Assembly: GCF_000427095.1 (NCBI RefSeq)
Contig: NC_021487.1
Location: 2,315,325-2,379,324 of the forward strand
DNA from: Chthonomonas calidirosea T49
GTDB lineage: Bacteria; Armatimonadota; Chthonomonadetes; Chthonomonadales; Chthonomonadaceae
Length of the DNA: 64,000 nucleotides
Reading direction: 5' to 3'
Shown: positions 35,530-45,800 of the stretch, piece by piece
Numbering within the stretch: position 1 is the first letter of the stretch
How the letters are laid out: the number at the start of each line of letters is the position of its first letter
Made by a program: the position numbers and the translations under genes
The notes under the pieces: generated by a model
The model's database searches: none
Told to the model about the DNA's origin: nothing
Seen by the model: the letters and a program-made list of their open reading frames with translations, nothing else

Positions 35530-36981
35530 ATGGATCGTGCAGAGCGTGCCGAACTGGAAAGATGGATAGATATCATTACTCAGAAAGCTGCGGAGCTTGG
35601 ACTAGATTTCTATCCGGTGCACTTTGAGGTAGTGCCCGACCATGTTATCTATGAGTTAGGAAGCTATGGACTTCCTGCTCGTTTCTCGCACTGGACATTT
35701 GGCCGCGACTACCATATTCAAAAAACCATGTATGAGTACGGCATGGCCAAAATCTACGAGATCGTCTTCAATACCGATCCCTGCCAGGCCTTTTTATTAG
35801 AGAGCAACTCCATGCTCGCACACAAGTTTGTTGTGGCTCATGTACTAGGCCATAACGACTTTTTTAAGAACAACGTCTATTTTGAACAGACCGATCGGAA
35901 GATGATCGAGAAGGTGCGCTTGCACTCCAACCGTATTCGTCGCTATGAAGAGGAGTACGGCCCGTTGGTGGTAGAGGAGTTTCTCGATGCGGTGCTCTCC
36001 ATTGAGTATCACTTCGACATCCATGCAACGGCGCCTTTCCACCGAAAGACCCCAGAAGAGTACGAGCAGGAGCGACGGCACCCTACGCGGCATGCTACCG
36101 AGTTCGACGATCTCTGGAATATTAGTGAGGAGCGAGCACTTCAGCCCGAGCCCGCCCCTACCCGACGTATTCCCCCCGAACCCGATTACGATCTGCTTGG
36201 CTTCCTGCGCGACTATGCGCCAGAACTCGAACGATGGCAGCGCGACATTTTAAGCATGATCCGTGAGGAGATGCTCTACTTTGTTCCCCAAATGCGCACC
36301 AAGATCATGAACGAGGGATGGGCTTCCTATTGGCATGAGCGCATCCTTTCCGAGATTGACCTTACCCCAGAGGAGCATTTTGAGTTCCGTCGAATGCACT
36401 CGGCGGTGCTATCACCAAGTTCCCGCATGTCGCTGAATCCATACTATGTAGGCTATACTATTTTTAAAGATATCGAGCGCCGTTGGAACGGTGAACCAGA
36501 CCCCGACTATCCGGAAACGGATTGGAGAGAGGCTCCCCTAACACGTCCTCAAGGCGAAGGGCTTCAGAAGATATTCGAGGTGCGACAACTTGAGTGCGAT
36601 ACCTCGTTCCTTCGGAAATACCTCACCGAGGGGTTGGTCAAGCGTCTAGACCTGTATACCTATAAACAAGAGGAAGTCAACGGCGAACTTGTGTGGGTTG
36701 TTCAGGAGACGGATTGGCGCAAAGTGCGTGATACTCTTCTGGACAGTATGACCAATTTTGGTATCCCTGTTATCACCGTGGAGGATGGGGACTATCAGCG
36801 ACGTGGTGAACTCCTTCTCAGACACCACTACGATGGCAAACCCCTAGATAAAGACTATGCCCGCCGAACGCTCCGCTACATCTACCAGATTTGGAAGCGT
36901 CCCGTGCATATTCAGACCGGACCGGGGGGCGAGGAGATGATCAGTTGGGATGGGAAGGAGCTTATCGAAGAGCCAGCTTAG
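35530..36981 (+). CDS. SpoVR family protein
   Basis: 483 residues, full length for the family. Conserved blocks: FPVHFEVVPDHVIYE-like start, KIYEIVFNTDPCQAFLLESN, HVLGHNDFFKNNVYFEQTDR, MNEGWASYWHERILSEIDLT, SLNPYYVGYTIFKDIERRW and VVQETDWRKVRDTLLDSMTN. Family members act in spore cortex formation in Bacillus and with the PrkA/YeaH stress genes in enterobacteria; biochemical role unknown. No PrkA or YeaH gene is present here. GAGGAGAGAGGGAG precedes ATG 35530. The stop is only 3 bases before the STAND ATPase ATG, so they are co-translated; this pairing is unusual. Confidence 0.93.
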   Translation: MDRAERAELERWIDIITQKAAELGLDFYPVHFEVVPDHVIYELGSYGLPARFSHWTFGRDYHIQKTMYEYGMAKIYEIVFNTDPCQAFLLESNSMLAHKFVVAHVLGHNDFFKNNVYFEQTDRKMIEKVRLHSNRIRRYEEEYGPLVVEEFLDAVLSIEYHFDIHATAPFHRKTPEEYEQERRHPTRHATEFDDLWNISEERALQPEPAPTRRIPPEPDYDLLGFLRDYAPELERWQRDILSMIREEMLYFVPQMRTKIMNEGWASYWHERILSEIDLTPEEHFEFRRMHSAVLSPSSRMSLNPYYVGYTIFKDIERRWNGEPDPDYPETDWREAPLTRPQGEGLQKIFEVRQLECDTSFLRKYLTEGLVKRLDLYTYKQEEVNGELVWVVQETDWRKVRDTLLDSMTNFGIPVITVEDGDYQRRGELLLRHHYDGKPLDKDYARRTLRYIYQIWKRPVHIQTGPGGEEMISWDGKELIEEPA

Positions 36982-36984
36982 GGC

Positions 36985-39690
36985 ATGGAGAACGACGGTT
37001 ACCGCTATTTGGCTTTCCTCTTTACCGATATTGAGAAAAGCAGTGCACTGTGGGAGCAGCATCCCGATGCGATGGAGCGTAGCCTTGCCTGGCACGATGC
37101 TCTTTTAAGTGAGATCATCGAGCGACACCAAGGCTGCGTGTTGTCTCGTGAGGGTGATTCCTTTCGGGCTGCCTTTGAACATCCACTTCAGGCCATAAGC
37201 GCCGCGTTAGAAGCCCAGATCGCCTTTGTAGAAAATGCGAAGCGCTCTACCGAATCGAATAGTACATCCCCATTTTTACCGCTGCGCGTGCGCATGGCTT
37301 TGCATTGCGGCGAGGTGTATTGTCAAGATGAGCTATTTATTGGCGCATGCCTTCAGCGGGGAGCGCTGCTTGTGTCGCTGGCTTTCGGCGAGCAGATTCT
37401 CCTTACGCGCGCGATACAAGAGCATTTGCAAGGGGCTCTCCTGCCAGACGAAGTAAGCTTGCTGGATTTAGGGCTGCATCGTCTGAAAGACCTAAGCCAG
37501 CCGGAGCCGCTCTTTCAACTCTGCCATCCGAGTTTGCCCGTGAAGTTTCCCCCTCTTGTCTCATTGGAGGCGCAGAAGACGAATCTACCCGCCCAAATCA
37601 CCCACTTCGTAGGACGTGAGCGCGAATTAGAGGAGCTTAAACAACAGCTGCGGCCCCTTCCTCAGCCCTCACATCGCTTGCTTACGTTGACAGGGCCGGG
37701 CGGTGTGGGCAAAACGCGCCTCTCCCTACAGGTTGGGGCAGATTTGCTCGACGATTTTTCGGATGGTGTGTGGGTTGTGGAGCTGGCAACGCTTAAAACG
37801 CCACAACTTGTGCTCAATACCATTGCAAGCGTATTCGGCATTCGGGAAGAGGCAGGCCAGCGACTCCAGGATGCGTTGTGCGACTACCTCCGCCCCTTAC
37901 GCTTGCTTGTTATTTTAGATAACTGCGAGCATCTTCTCGTCCCTGGAGCTGATGGAGAAGGTGCCGCGCGGAGCACTATGGGGCTTGAATGGGTCGAGTG
38001 GATTCTCGCTCGTTGTCCTCAAGTCGTTTTTTTAGCCACCAGCCGTCAGCCTCTTGGGCTTGCTGAAGAGCATATTTATCCTCTCTCTCCGCTCTCTTTT
38101 CCGGAGGACGCGGAAGTGTCGTTAGAGCAGCTTCTGCAGTACGATGCGGTACGTCTCTTTGTGGAGCTGGCCGCCCATGTTCAGCCCAGTTTTCGGCTTC
38201 AGCGCTCAAACGCTCCTCATGTCGTCTCTATTTGTCAACAGGTGGATGGCATTCCTCTTGCGCTTGAGCTGGCCGCGGCACGCCTCAATATCCTCTCTGT
38301 GGTGCACCTCGCCGAACGTCTTCAGCAGCGTTTGCATCTCCTCAGGCATGGCAACCGTGTAGCTTTACCACGGCAACAGACGCTTCGTGCCCTCATTGAT
38401 TGGAGCTACGAACTTCTCGACGAACGAGAGAAGTTGCTTTTTTGTCGGTTAGCCGTTTTTGAGGGAGGGGCGACGTTTGAGGCCATCACACAAATCTTGG
38501 ACGATGAGCCTCAAATTACCGAGCTTTTGAGTGCTTTGGTAGCCAAATCGTTACTGATATGCAGCGTCTCAGAACATGCCACGCGCTTCCATATGCTGGA
38601 GATCATCCGCGAATACGCTTGGGAGAAGTTTATCGCCTTGCCCGAAATGGAACGTGTGCGCGAGCGACATAAGGAGTGGTATCTAAATTTTGCACAGTCA
38701 AAATTAGATGGGCTTTACGATGAGCGCACGGCGGAAACTCTGTTGCTGTTTGATGCCGAACATGCCAACTTTCGCGCTGCGCTTGCGTGGTGCGTTCATC
38801 AGAAGAATGTTATAGATGAACTGCGCTTGGTTAACGCGTTGCAACGGTTCTGGCTCGTGCGTGGGCACCTCAGTGAGGGTTTCATGCGCCTTAGGGAGGC
38901 CCTAGATCGTGCGAAGGATACGCAACCTTCCGAAAGACGCTATAAAGCCTATGTAAATGCCGGAATACAGTGCTGGGCTTCTGGCAACTTTTCAGAGATG
39001 TCGTTCTACTTTGAGCACGCTATCGCGGAAGCGCGTGTGCTTCAACATGCCACCTATACAGCGACCGCTCTGGCCAACTATGCCGCCGCACTGATCTATT
39101 GCGATCAGATGGAAAAGGCGCGAGCGCTCCTCGAAGAGGCCTATGAAATAAGTTCCCAGGGGGACGATCAGGAGCTAAAGGCGGCATACTTAGGCTATCT
39201 AGCCGTCGTAGCCAAAGAGGAAGGCAACTACGCGAAGGCCGAGTTGCTCTCTTTGGAAGTAAGGAAGGAATGGGAGCGTTTGGCAAATCCGCTTGCGCTT
39301 GCCTCGACTATCAACAATTTAGGAATCTGTGCCCGGGCACAGGGCGACTTAGCCAGGGCGCGCGCCTTTGCTCAGGAGGGTCTTTCGCTGCGTCGGCAGA
39401 TAGGAGATAAACACGGATTTGGATGGTCTCTACTTGCTTTTGCTGAATTAGAGGCAGCCTGCTGCCGCTACGACAGGGCGGCGCGTCTTTTTGCTGCGGC
39501 TGAAAGGGCATTGGTGCATGGCTCGCCTCTAACCCCCTCCGAAAAGCGTGATTATGAGGCGCACCTTAAGCAGACCAAGGAGGCTTTAGGAGCCGATCTC
39601 TTTGCTCGCTATTATCGAGAGGGAGAGGCGATGCCGCTTGGGGAGGCCATTGCCTATGCCCTGGAGGAGAATGAGACTCCATGTCCCTAG
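36985..39690 (+). CDS. STAND/NB-ARC ATPase with degenerate class III cyclase domain and TPRs
   Basis: 901 residues. Residues about 5-170 resemble a class III nucleotide cyclase (FLFTDIEKSSALWEQHP; REGDSFRAAF; RMALHCGEV), keeping both metal Asp. The catalytic VN-x-AAR motif reads CLQRGAL, so cyclase activity is doubtful. An NB-ARC ATPase (about 205-480) has Walker A GPGGVGKT (237-244), Walker B LVILDN (D312) and ATSRQPL, then a winged-helix-like region. TPR repeats fill about 590-880. There is no C-terminal DNA-binding domain. STAND proteins switch on by ligand-induced oligomerisation. The gene sits 3 bases after spoVR and overlaps the next gene by 10 bases. Confidence 0.9.
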   Translation: MENDGYRYLAFLFTDIEKSSALWEQHPDAMERSLAWHDALLSEIIERHQGCVLSREGDSFRAAFEHPLQAISAALEAQIAFVENAKRSTESNSTSPFLPLRVRMALHCGEVYCQDELFIGACLQRGALLVSLAFGEQILLTRAIQEHLQGALLPDEVSLLDLGLHRLKDLSQPEPLFQLCHPSLPVKFPPLVSLEAQKTNLPAQITHFVGRERELEELKQQLRPLPQPSHRLLTLTGPGGVGKTRLSLQVGADLLDDFSDGVWVVELATLKTPQLVLNTIASVFGIREEAGQRLQDALCDYLRPLRLLVILDNCEHLLVPGADGEGAARSTMGLEWVEWILARCPQVVFLATSRQPLGLAEEHIYPLSPLSFPEDAEVSLEQLLQYDAVRLFVELAAHVQPSFRLQRSNAPHVVSICQQVDGIPLALELAAARLNILSVVHLAERLQQRLHLLRHGNRVALPRQQTLRALIDWSYELLDEREKLLFCRLAVFEGGATFEAITQILDDEPQITELLSALVAKSLLICSVSEHATRFHMLEIIREYAWEKFIALPEMERVRERHKEWYLNFAQSKLDGLYDERTAETLLLFDAEHANFRAALAWCVHQKNVIDELRLVNALQRFWLVRGHLSEGFMRLREALDRAKDTQPSERRYKAYVNAGIQCWASGNFSEMSFYFEHAIAEARVLQHATYTATALANYAAALIYCDQMEKARALLEEAYEISSQGDDQELKAAYLGYLAVVAKEEGNYAKAELLSLEVRKEWERLANPLALASTINNLGICARAQGDLARARAFAQEGLSLRRQIGDKHGFGWSLLAFAELEAACCRYDRAARLFAAAERALVHGSPLTPSEKRDYEAHLKQTKEALGADLFARYYREGEAMPLGEAIAYALEENETPCP

Positions 39691-40160
39691 ACCACCGCTC
39701 GTTAGCCACACGTTTGAATGGCCTTATTTGGCTCGAGGTGTGCAACGGCTGTACCCAGTGTAGCCTCCGCTGTGCTGCAGGCACGCAGGCTTCACGCGCG
39801 GAGTGGGAGGCTATACGTCGCTATGTGGCGCAACTGAGTGCTTCAGAACGCGAAGCGTTTGAACAGACGCTCAAGCAGTCAAAACAACAGTCACTCGGCG
39901 ATGGCATAGAGGTAACCCTGTGTCGTTTTTTGGATAGGAAGACCAACCTCTGTACCATTTATCCGGTGCGTCCACTGGTATGTCGGCTTATGGGGCATGT
40001 AGAGTGGCTGCCGTGTCCTATCCACAAGATAGAGCACCCGATGCCACGTGCAGCCGCTCTTGAGATTTTGGAGGTCTACGCCCAGACCGAGCGCCATTCT
40101 TTTGAGGAGTGGGAGCAGATCGCGCCGTTGTTGGATGGCGTGGCAGACAGTAGAACCTAG
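39681..40160 (+). CDS. YkgJ-type cysteine-cluster protein
   Basis: 159 residues. Two Cys clusters, EVCNGCTQCSLRCA (about 20-33) and CRFLDRKTNLCTIYPVRPLV-CR (about 80-102), match the YkgJ/CxxCxxCC family, which probably binds zinc or an iron-sulfur cluster. Some members are linked to flagellin methylation or rRNA maturation, but most are uncharacterised. It starts inside the end of the STAND gene (ATG 39681, stop of the upstream gene 39688-39690), so it belongs to the SpoVR-STAND operon. Confidence 0.85.
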   Translation: MSLDHRSLATRLNGLIWLEVCNGCTQCSLRCAAGTQASRAEWEAIRRYVAQLSASEREAFEQTLKQSKQQSLGDGIEVTLCRFLDRKTNLCTIYPVRPLVCRLMGHVEWLPCPIHKIEHPMPRAAALEILEVYAQTERHSFEEWEQIAPLLDGVADSRT

Positions 40161-40310
40161 GCGGCGGTTGCCTCAAAGTATCTTACCCATCCTTCAACGA
40201 GATATCGTTGAGAGAACACATAGTGCCAAGAGAGTTGACTGAGGCCAACGCTCTCCTCCTCGACAGGCGTCTCCAACATGGAGGAGAAACGTTTTTTACA
40301 GGTTCAAGTG

Positions 40311-40316
40311 TATAAT
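40311..40316 (+). promoter_or_regulatory. Probable -10 element of the Cys-rich protein/efflux operon
   Basis: TATAAT, 41 bases before the start codon; no convincing -35. A TCAACGA/TCGTTGA inverted repeat lies upstream at about 40194-40211. Confidence 0.45.
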
Positions 40317-40356
40317 ACTGAGTTGGGTAAGCGGCTTTCGCGTTGAGAGGAACCCC

Positions 40357-40821
40357 ATGCGGGCCAACGCCTTTTTCAACAAACTGTGCCTGTTTTTCAG
40401 CTTGGTGTTCGCTTTAACACCAGGTTTACCAGCGCTCGCCTCCTGGCAATGTACCGATGGAACCCCTTGCGCTCCCCACTGCTTTGCGAAGACCTCGTCC
40501 TCATTAGGAGCACCATGCTGTTGTGGGCACATCATAGCACGTTGTCCGCATTGTAGCCGCCGTCTGATCGAGCCGGCTGCTTCCGCAAAGCCGGCGCCGG
40601 CTTTAGGCGCGCAGCGCTGTGTGCAGGTTGTGCAAAAGCGTTCGTTGGCGGTAATCCTCCTTCGCACTGTGCCGCTACAGGTGGCAAACTACGTTCCTTC
40701 CTATCGTATCCCACATGCGCCTGCGACTATTCGCTACCTCGCGTTTCCTTCAACCTCCGTTTTCTCCCTATGGCGTTTTCTGCGTCCCCCTCCTAATCGT
40801 GCTCCTCCCTCCTCTCTCTAG
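40357..40821 (+). CDS. Secreted cysteine-rich protein next to RND efflux genes
   Basis: 154 residues. A signal peptide (MRANAFFNKLCLFFSLVFAL...ALA) is followed by a Cys-rich segment with nine Cys in about 40 residues (WQCTDGTPCAPHCFAKTSSS, APCCCGHII, CPHCSR), then a Pro/Arg-rich tail. Cys spacing suggests metal or disulfide binding. It precedes the RND adaptor by 109 bases and probably shares the operon, so periplasmic metal capture is a reasonable inference. GAGAGGA precedes ATG 40357. No named family recognised. Confidence 0.7.
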   Translation: MRANAFFNKLCLFFSLVFALTPGLPALASWQCTDGTPCAPHCFAKTSSSLGAPCCCGHIIARCPHCSRRLIEPAASAKPAPALGAQRCVQVVQKRSLAVILLRTVPLQVANYVPSYRIPHAPATIRYLAFPSTSVFSLWRFLRPPPNRAPPSSL

Positions 40822-40930
40822 CCTATCGCTGAAGTTTCTGCCTAGGACAACCCGCTGAGTGTCTTCTCGTTGCTCAAGAGGGTTGAAAGGACAGTAAACA
40901 CTATCTTGATGCTAGAAAGAGGAAGGGAAA

Positions 40931-42898
40931 ATGAAGCTGTTTTGGTGGCTGCTTATCGGGGCTAGCCTCTTTGTGGCCTACACGGCCTACCGAATGCGCC
41001 AGGCTGGTTTACGCCTGCACCTAACGCTGCGCCAGCTTGTTACGGGATTGCTGGGCACACTTTTGCTACTCGGTGCGCTCTTTCTCGCCCATTGGGTCGT
41101 TGCAAAGCATACTGTGCCAGGACATATGAGCGTTATCGAGGCACAAGCCATGGATATGTCGGCCATGCATGCCCCAGAAGGCGCGGTGCCGGTGGCTGTC
41201 TTCACTGCGCGCTATGCACCCTTTGACGCCTCTGTGCGCTATGCGGCCAACGCTGTCGCCTATCAAGAAGATGCGATCAACCCGCGTGTAACTGGCCTAT
41301 TGGAATGGATGCCCTTCTACCCCAATATGCCGGTTCATAAAGGACAGGTGTTAGCGCGACTCGATACAGCCGAGTTACGCACCAAGCTGGCCGCCGAGGA
41401 GGCCGCTTTGGCAGAGGCTGAGCATGCTGTGTTGGAGGCCCAAGCGCAGTATCGTCAGGCCGAGTCGGCTTACCAACAGGCACAAGCTCAGGTGAAACAA
41501 GCTCAAGCACAAGAAAGAGAGGCTCAGGCCGACCTGACGATAGCTCAACAAGACCTGATGGCGCATCACGAAGAGGCCAAGATCGCAGAGGCCAACCTCG
41601 ATAGCGCTCTGGCCCAGCGCGATGAAGCCCAAGGACGCCTTGCGGCCGCCAAGGCGAACCTAGCTTACTGGGCTCGACAAAAGCAACGCGATAACGACCT
41701 ACTTGCGAAGGGATTTCTCTCTCAACAGCAGGCGCAGCAGGATGAGGTGCAGTTTCAGAACGCGACTTCGGAGGTCGCCGCCGCCACAAGCCGCTTACAA
41801 AGCGCCGAAGCTGCCATTCGCTCGGCCAAGGCGCAGCAGGCTCAGGTGCAGATCGGGCTGCAGCAGGACGAAGCGATGATCGCCCAAAAACAGGCGGCAT
41901 TGCAGGCCGCTCAGGTACAAGTGCAGCAGGCACAACAGGGCGTATCCGCTGCGAAATCGGCGCGTGATGCCGCCCAACAGGCGGTTGTTCGCCAAGAGGC
42001 TGCTGTAGCCCAGGCAAAAGCGCAACTTCGAACAGCGCAGGTGATCTTGGGCTACACCACCCTGCGGGCAGATTGCGATGGCGTAGTTACGCAACGCCTT
42101 ATTAGCCCTGGCACGCTTGTGCAGCCTGGGCAGACCATCCTGATGGTAGATCAGATAGACCCTATTCGCGTGCAGGCCCAAGTGGCTCAAGAGGATGCCG
42201 AGCGGCTGCATGTGGGCGATCCTGTGCTCATTCGTACTAGCGGACCACATCCGCTTGTCTACCGGTCCCACCTATCGGCCATCTTTCCAAGCGCCGATCC
42301 GACCGCCCATACCACTATCGTGGAAGCCCTTGTTGCCAATCCGAATGGCCTCCTACACCCTGGCGACTACCTTACACTTCAGGTGATCTATGCCAAAAGC
42401 GCTCGTGCGCTTATTGTGCCCTCTTCGGCCATTGTCTATCAGCCGCAACCTACCAGTCCCATTCTTGCGACGAAGGCTACGCCAGCTGTATGGGTTATGC
42501 GGCGTGGACGTCCTCAGCGCATCGTCTACACCTGCACCATGCATCCGCAAGTACAGCTGGATCATCCAGGAAAATGCCCCATATGAGGCTGGCCACTGGT
42601 CCGTGAGGCCATAGGAGGACAATGGAGAGCACACCTCGTTTCAGTAACGTTGGGCGATGCCAACGAGCGCTACACCCAGATCCTTAGCGGAATTCAGAGC
42701 GGCGAGCAGGTTATCTACGAGGGATATCGGTCGCTTCATGAGGGCGATCCGGTGGTGCCGGTGCCGTGGGGACCTGCAGGCCCAGTTGCTTTGCCAACGG
42801 CAGCTCAAGTGAATCGCGCGCTAAATACACCAATGGGGACATCTGCTCGTACGATGCCGGGGATGTCTATGCCATCGCAGGGAGGGGGGCGGCCTTGA
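40931..42898 (+). CDS. RND efflux adaptor (HlyD/CusB-like) with heavy-metal-binding motif interrupted by in-frame TGA
   Basis: N-terminal membrane helices are followed by a lipoyl/barrel start (ARYAPFDASVRYAANAVAYQ), a long Ala/Gln-rich alpha-hairpin (about 145-370) and the returning barrel (YTTLRADCDGVVTQRLISPG). A heavy-metal-binding domain follows: YTCTMHPQVQLDHPGKCPI (first Cys is residue 535), then TGA at 42584-42586 (codon 552), then GWPLV. The consensus is CPxCGM-LV, so TGA replaces the second Cys. The same frame continues with adaptor-like sequence (VTLGDANERYTQILSGIQSG-EQVIYEGYRSL) to TGA 42896-42898, which overlaps the TTG start of the RND pump. The full frame is 655 residues. Either UGA is recoded (Sec or readthrough) or the gene has a nonsense mutation. 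The short product would end at 42586. Confidence 0.85.
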
Positions 42899-45800
42899 GC
42901 ACCGATCCATCTGTAAACGCGCCGCACATACCACGGCGTAACCCGTTGCATCTTATCCACGCTTGGGCGATAGACCATGCTGCGGTTGTGTTCGCCTTCT
43001 ATACGGCGGTGGTGTTATGTGCTGTTTTCGCCATAGCCTTCGTTATCCCACGGCGTTTTGCACCCTATGTGCCCAGCCCTATGCTCGGCATCGTCACCAT
43101 GATGCCGGGGCTTTCTGCCCAAGAGATGGAGACCTACGTTAGCAAGCCTATCGAAGAACAGATGGTGCAGATAGGCGATCTGCACTACATCCGAAGTATC
43201 TCTCAAGAGGGCTTCTCCATCGTTATTTTGGAGTTCAACTATGGGGTGGACATCCAAAAGGCGCGCACAAAAGTGCAGGAGCTACTAAATGTGACCAACG
43301 CCTTTTTACCGCCTACTACCGCTAATCTTAAACCCTCCTTCGTGATACCTGTAGACCCCTTGAACCTGCCTATCCTCTCTCTGGCTCTAACGGGCGATCC
43401 AAATAGGGGCTGGACACCACAAAAGCTGCGCCAGTTTGCCGACAACGTGGTGATCGCGCGGATAAAACAGGTGCCCGACGTCGACTCCGTGGTGGTCTTT
43501 GGCGGCTATCGGCGCCAGCTGCAGGTCATCGTAGACCGCAACAAGCTTGCCGCGCATGGCCTCTCCATCCTGGACGTACGCGATGCGATTGACCGCTATA
43601 ACCAGAGCCAGCCCGGTGGTGTGCTTACGCAGGGGGATCAAGAGAGCATTGTTCGGGTCAATTCGTTGGCTCGCAGCGCACAAGACGTATTAAACTACCC
43701 AATTACAGGCATGGCTACCGATAAATCGAATAGCCAGGGCCCACCACGCACCATCTTCATTCGCGATGTGGCCCATGTTGTAGACACTTACTGGGAGCGA
43801 CGGTCGGCCTACGAGTATCTCGACCACCCACCGGGAAATTCAGGGCGAGTGATACCTGCTATCGAGGTTTCGGTTATCCAGAACCCAGCAGCCAGTTCCT
43901 ACACCGTTGTGCCGCAGGTGCGGAAAGTGCTCGCGCAGCTAGAACAGGAATACCCTGGAGTTCACTTTCATACGGCCTACGATAACGCTCATTTTGTTGG
44001 TGTTCTGTTCCATAACGTTTGGGAGGAGTTGGCCGTAGCTGTGGTGCTGACGGCGATCGTTATCGTGTTCTTTTTGGGTGAATGGCGTGGCACCCTCATT
44101 GCTCTCATCACCATTCCTACCTCTTTAGCCATTGCGGTGCTGATGCTCATTCCCATGCATATGACCTTCAATAGCGGTACGCTCATTGGGCTGCTTATCG
44201 CCATCGGTCGCCTTGTAGATGACACCATTATTGACATCCACTCGGTGGAGCGCTATCTACGAAGGGGGCTTTCGCCACGTGAGGCCACCATCGAGGGCAT
44301 TGCGGAGGTTCGGCTGGCTGTTTTAGCCTCTACCCTGATGATCCTCATCGCGTTGCTGCCCCTGCTGTTTTGTGGAGGCATTACCCAACTGATGTTTGTA
44401 GAGCTGGTGTGGCCGCTTATCTTTGCCCTGCTTGCCTCCATGATGGTCTCTTTCACACTTACCGCCGTGCTTTGTGCAAAATGGCTTCGTTCGCCTGTTG
44501 GGCAGACAACCGATGGAACCCCACCGCTTCTGCGTCCCCTTTCGTTTCTCATTACCTCTTTTCAAGGAGGTCTCGAACGCCTGGAAGGGGCCTATAGGCG
44601 AGCTTTGAGACGTCAACTTACGAATCGGTTTTGGGCGTTTGTACGAATCGGGCTTGTGGTCATTGTTGGGTTTACCTTCTACAACTTCATCGGTTCAGAG
44701 ATGATGCCTTTAGCCGATACGGGTCAGGCTGTAGGTTTTTTAGAGATGCAGCCCGGAACCTCCTTTCAAGCGACAGAACAGGCGGTTCACCGCTTGGAGC
44801 AGATACTGTTGAAGTATCCAGAGCTGCAGAAGGCCTCTATAGAGATCGGAACCGAAAGTATGTTTGAGAGCTGGAACCCCTATTTCACCGGTTATCAGAT
44901 GCCGCAGGCCAATGGAGCTTCGATGATGCTCACCTTTAGCGATAAGGATATGCGGAAGCGCACTATTTGGCAGATCATGGATGCCGTTCAGAAGGAGGCA
45001 ATGAGCACGATCCCTGGCATTCGACGGCTCCAAATAAAGGAGATGGGATCGGACGTTATGGCCACGGCAGACGCCCCCATTCATATCAATCTCTACGGTC
45101 CGAACCTGCAGGTGCTATATCAACTTGGGAAGCAGGCCCTCGCCATCGCCCAAAAAACACCCGGGCTTGCACAGCCCGCTCTCACCTGGACGATGGGGGT
45201 GCCCGACTACGAGGTAAAGGTGGACCCTGCCAAAGCGGCAGCGCTAGGTCTCTCCCCCCTGAATGTGGCCGAACAGGCCTACTATGCGCTCCACGGTGGG
45301 CTTACCAACAGTTTCTACTACCTACCCGACAACCTACGTCAAGACACCATTTTGGTGCGTTACGATTCGCAGGATCGAGCGACACCGCGCGATCTCGCCG
45401 AACTCTACCTCTCAACACCCGATGGAAAGCAGGTGCCCCTCGAAAGCGTCGCCCAGATTCTCTATCGCGCGGCTCCTACCGCCATAGAGCACGACAATTT
45501 GCGAAGGGTCATCGGCATTACAGGTTTCTATCGTAAAGACGGGCCGCCCTCCATGGACCTCACCATGCAAGTGATGATGCGCGCAATGGAGCAGTTGAAC
45601 TTTCCACCCGGTTACGGCATCGAGGTGAGAGGCGATATGACCCAGATGATGGACAGCTTTCGTCGCCTCCTGTACGGATTGGTTGTCGCGCTTGTCCTCA
45701 TGTATTTCGTGCTGGTGGCGCAGTTCCGTGGCTTTCTACAGCCCTTGCAGATGATCGCCTCAATACCGCTGGAGCTTAGCGGGGTGTTTACGGCGCTATG

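Noticed and set aside
41277-42017. Minus-strand frame of 246 codons opposite the adaptor gene
   Set aside because: Mirror of the Ala/Gln-rich hairpin repeats; Pro/Arg-rich translation typical of shadows.
42590-42611. Clear bacterial SECIS element after the TGA
   Set aside because: A 5-bp stem with GGUC in the loop exists, but the apical loop is only about 11 bases from UGA, short of the usual distance; kept only as a weak hint.
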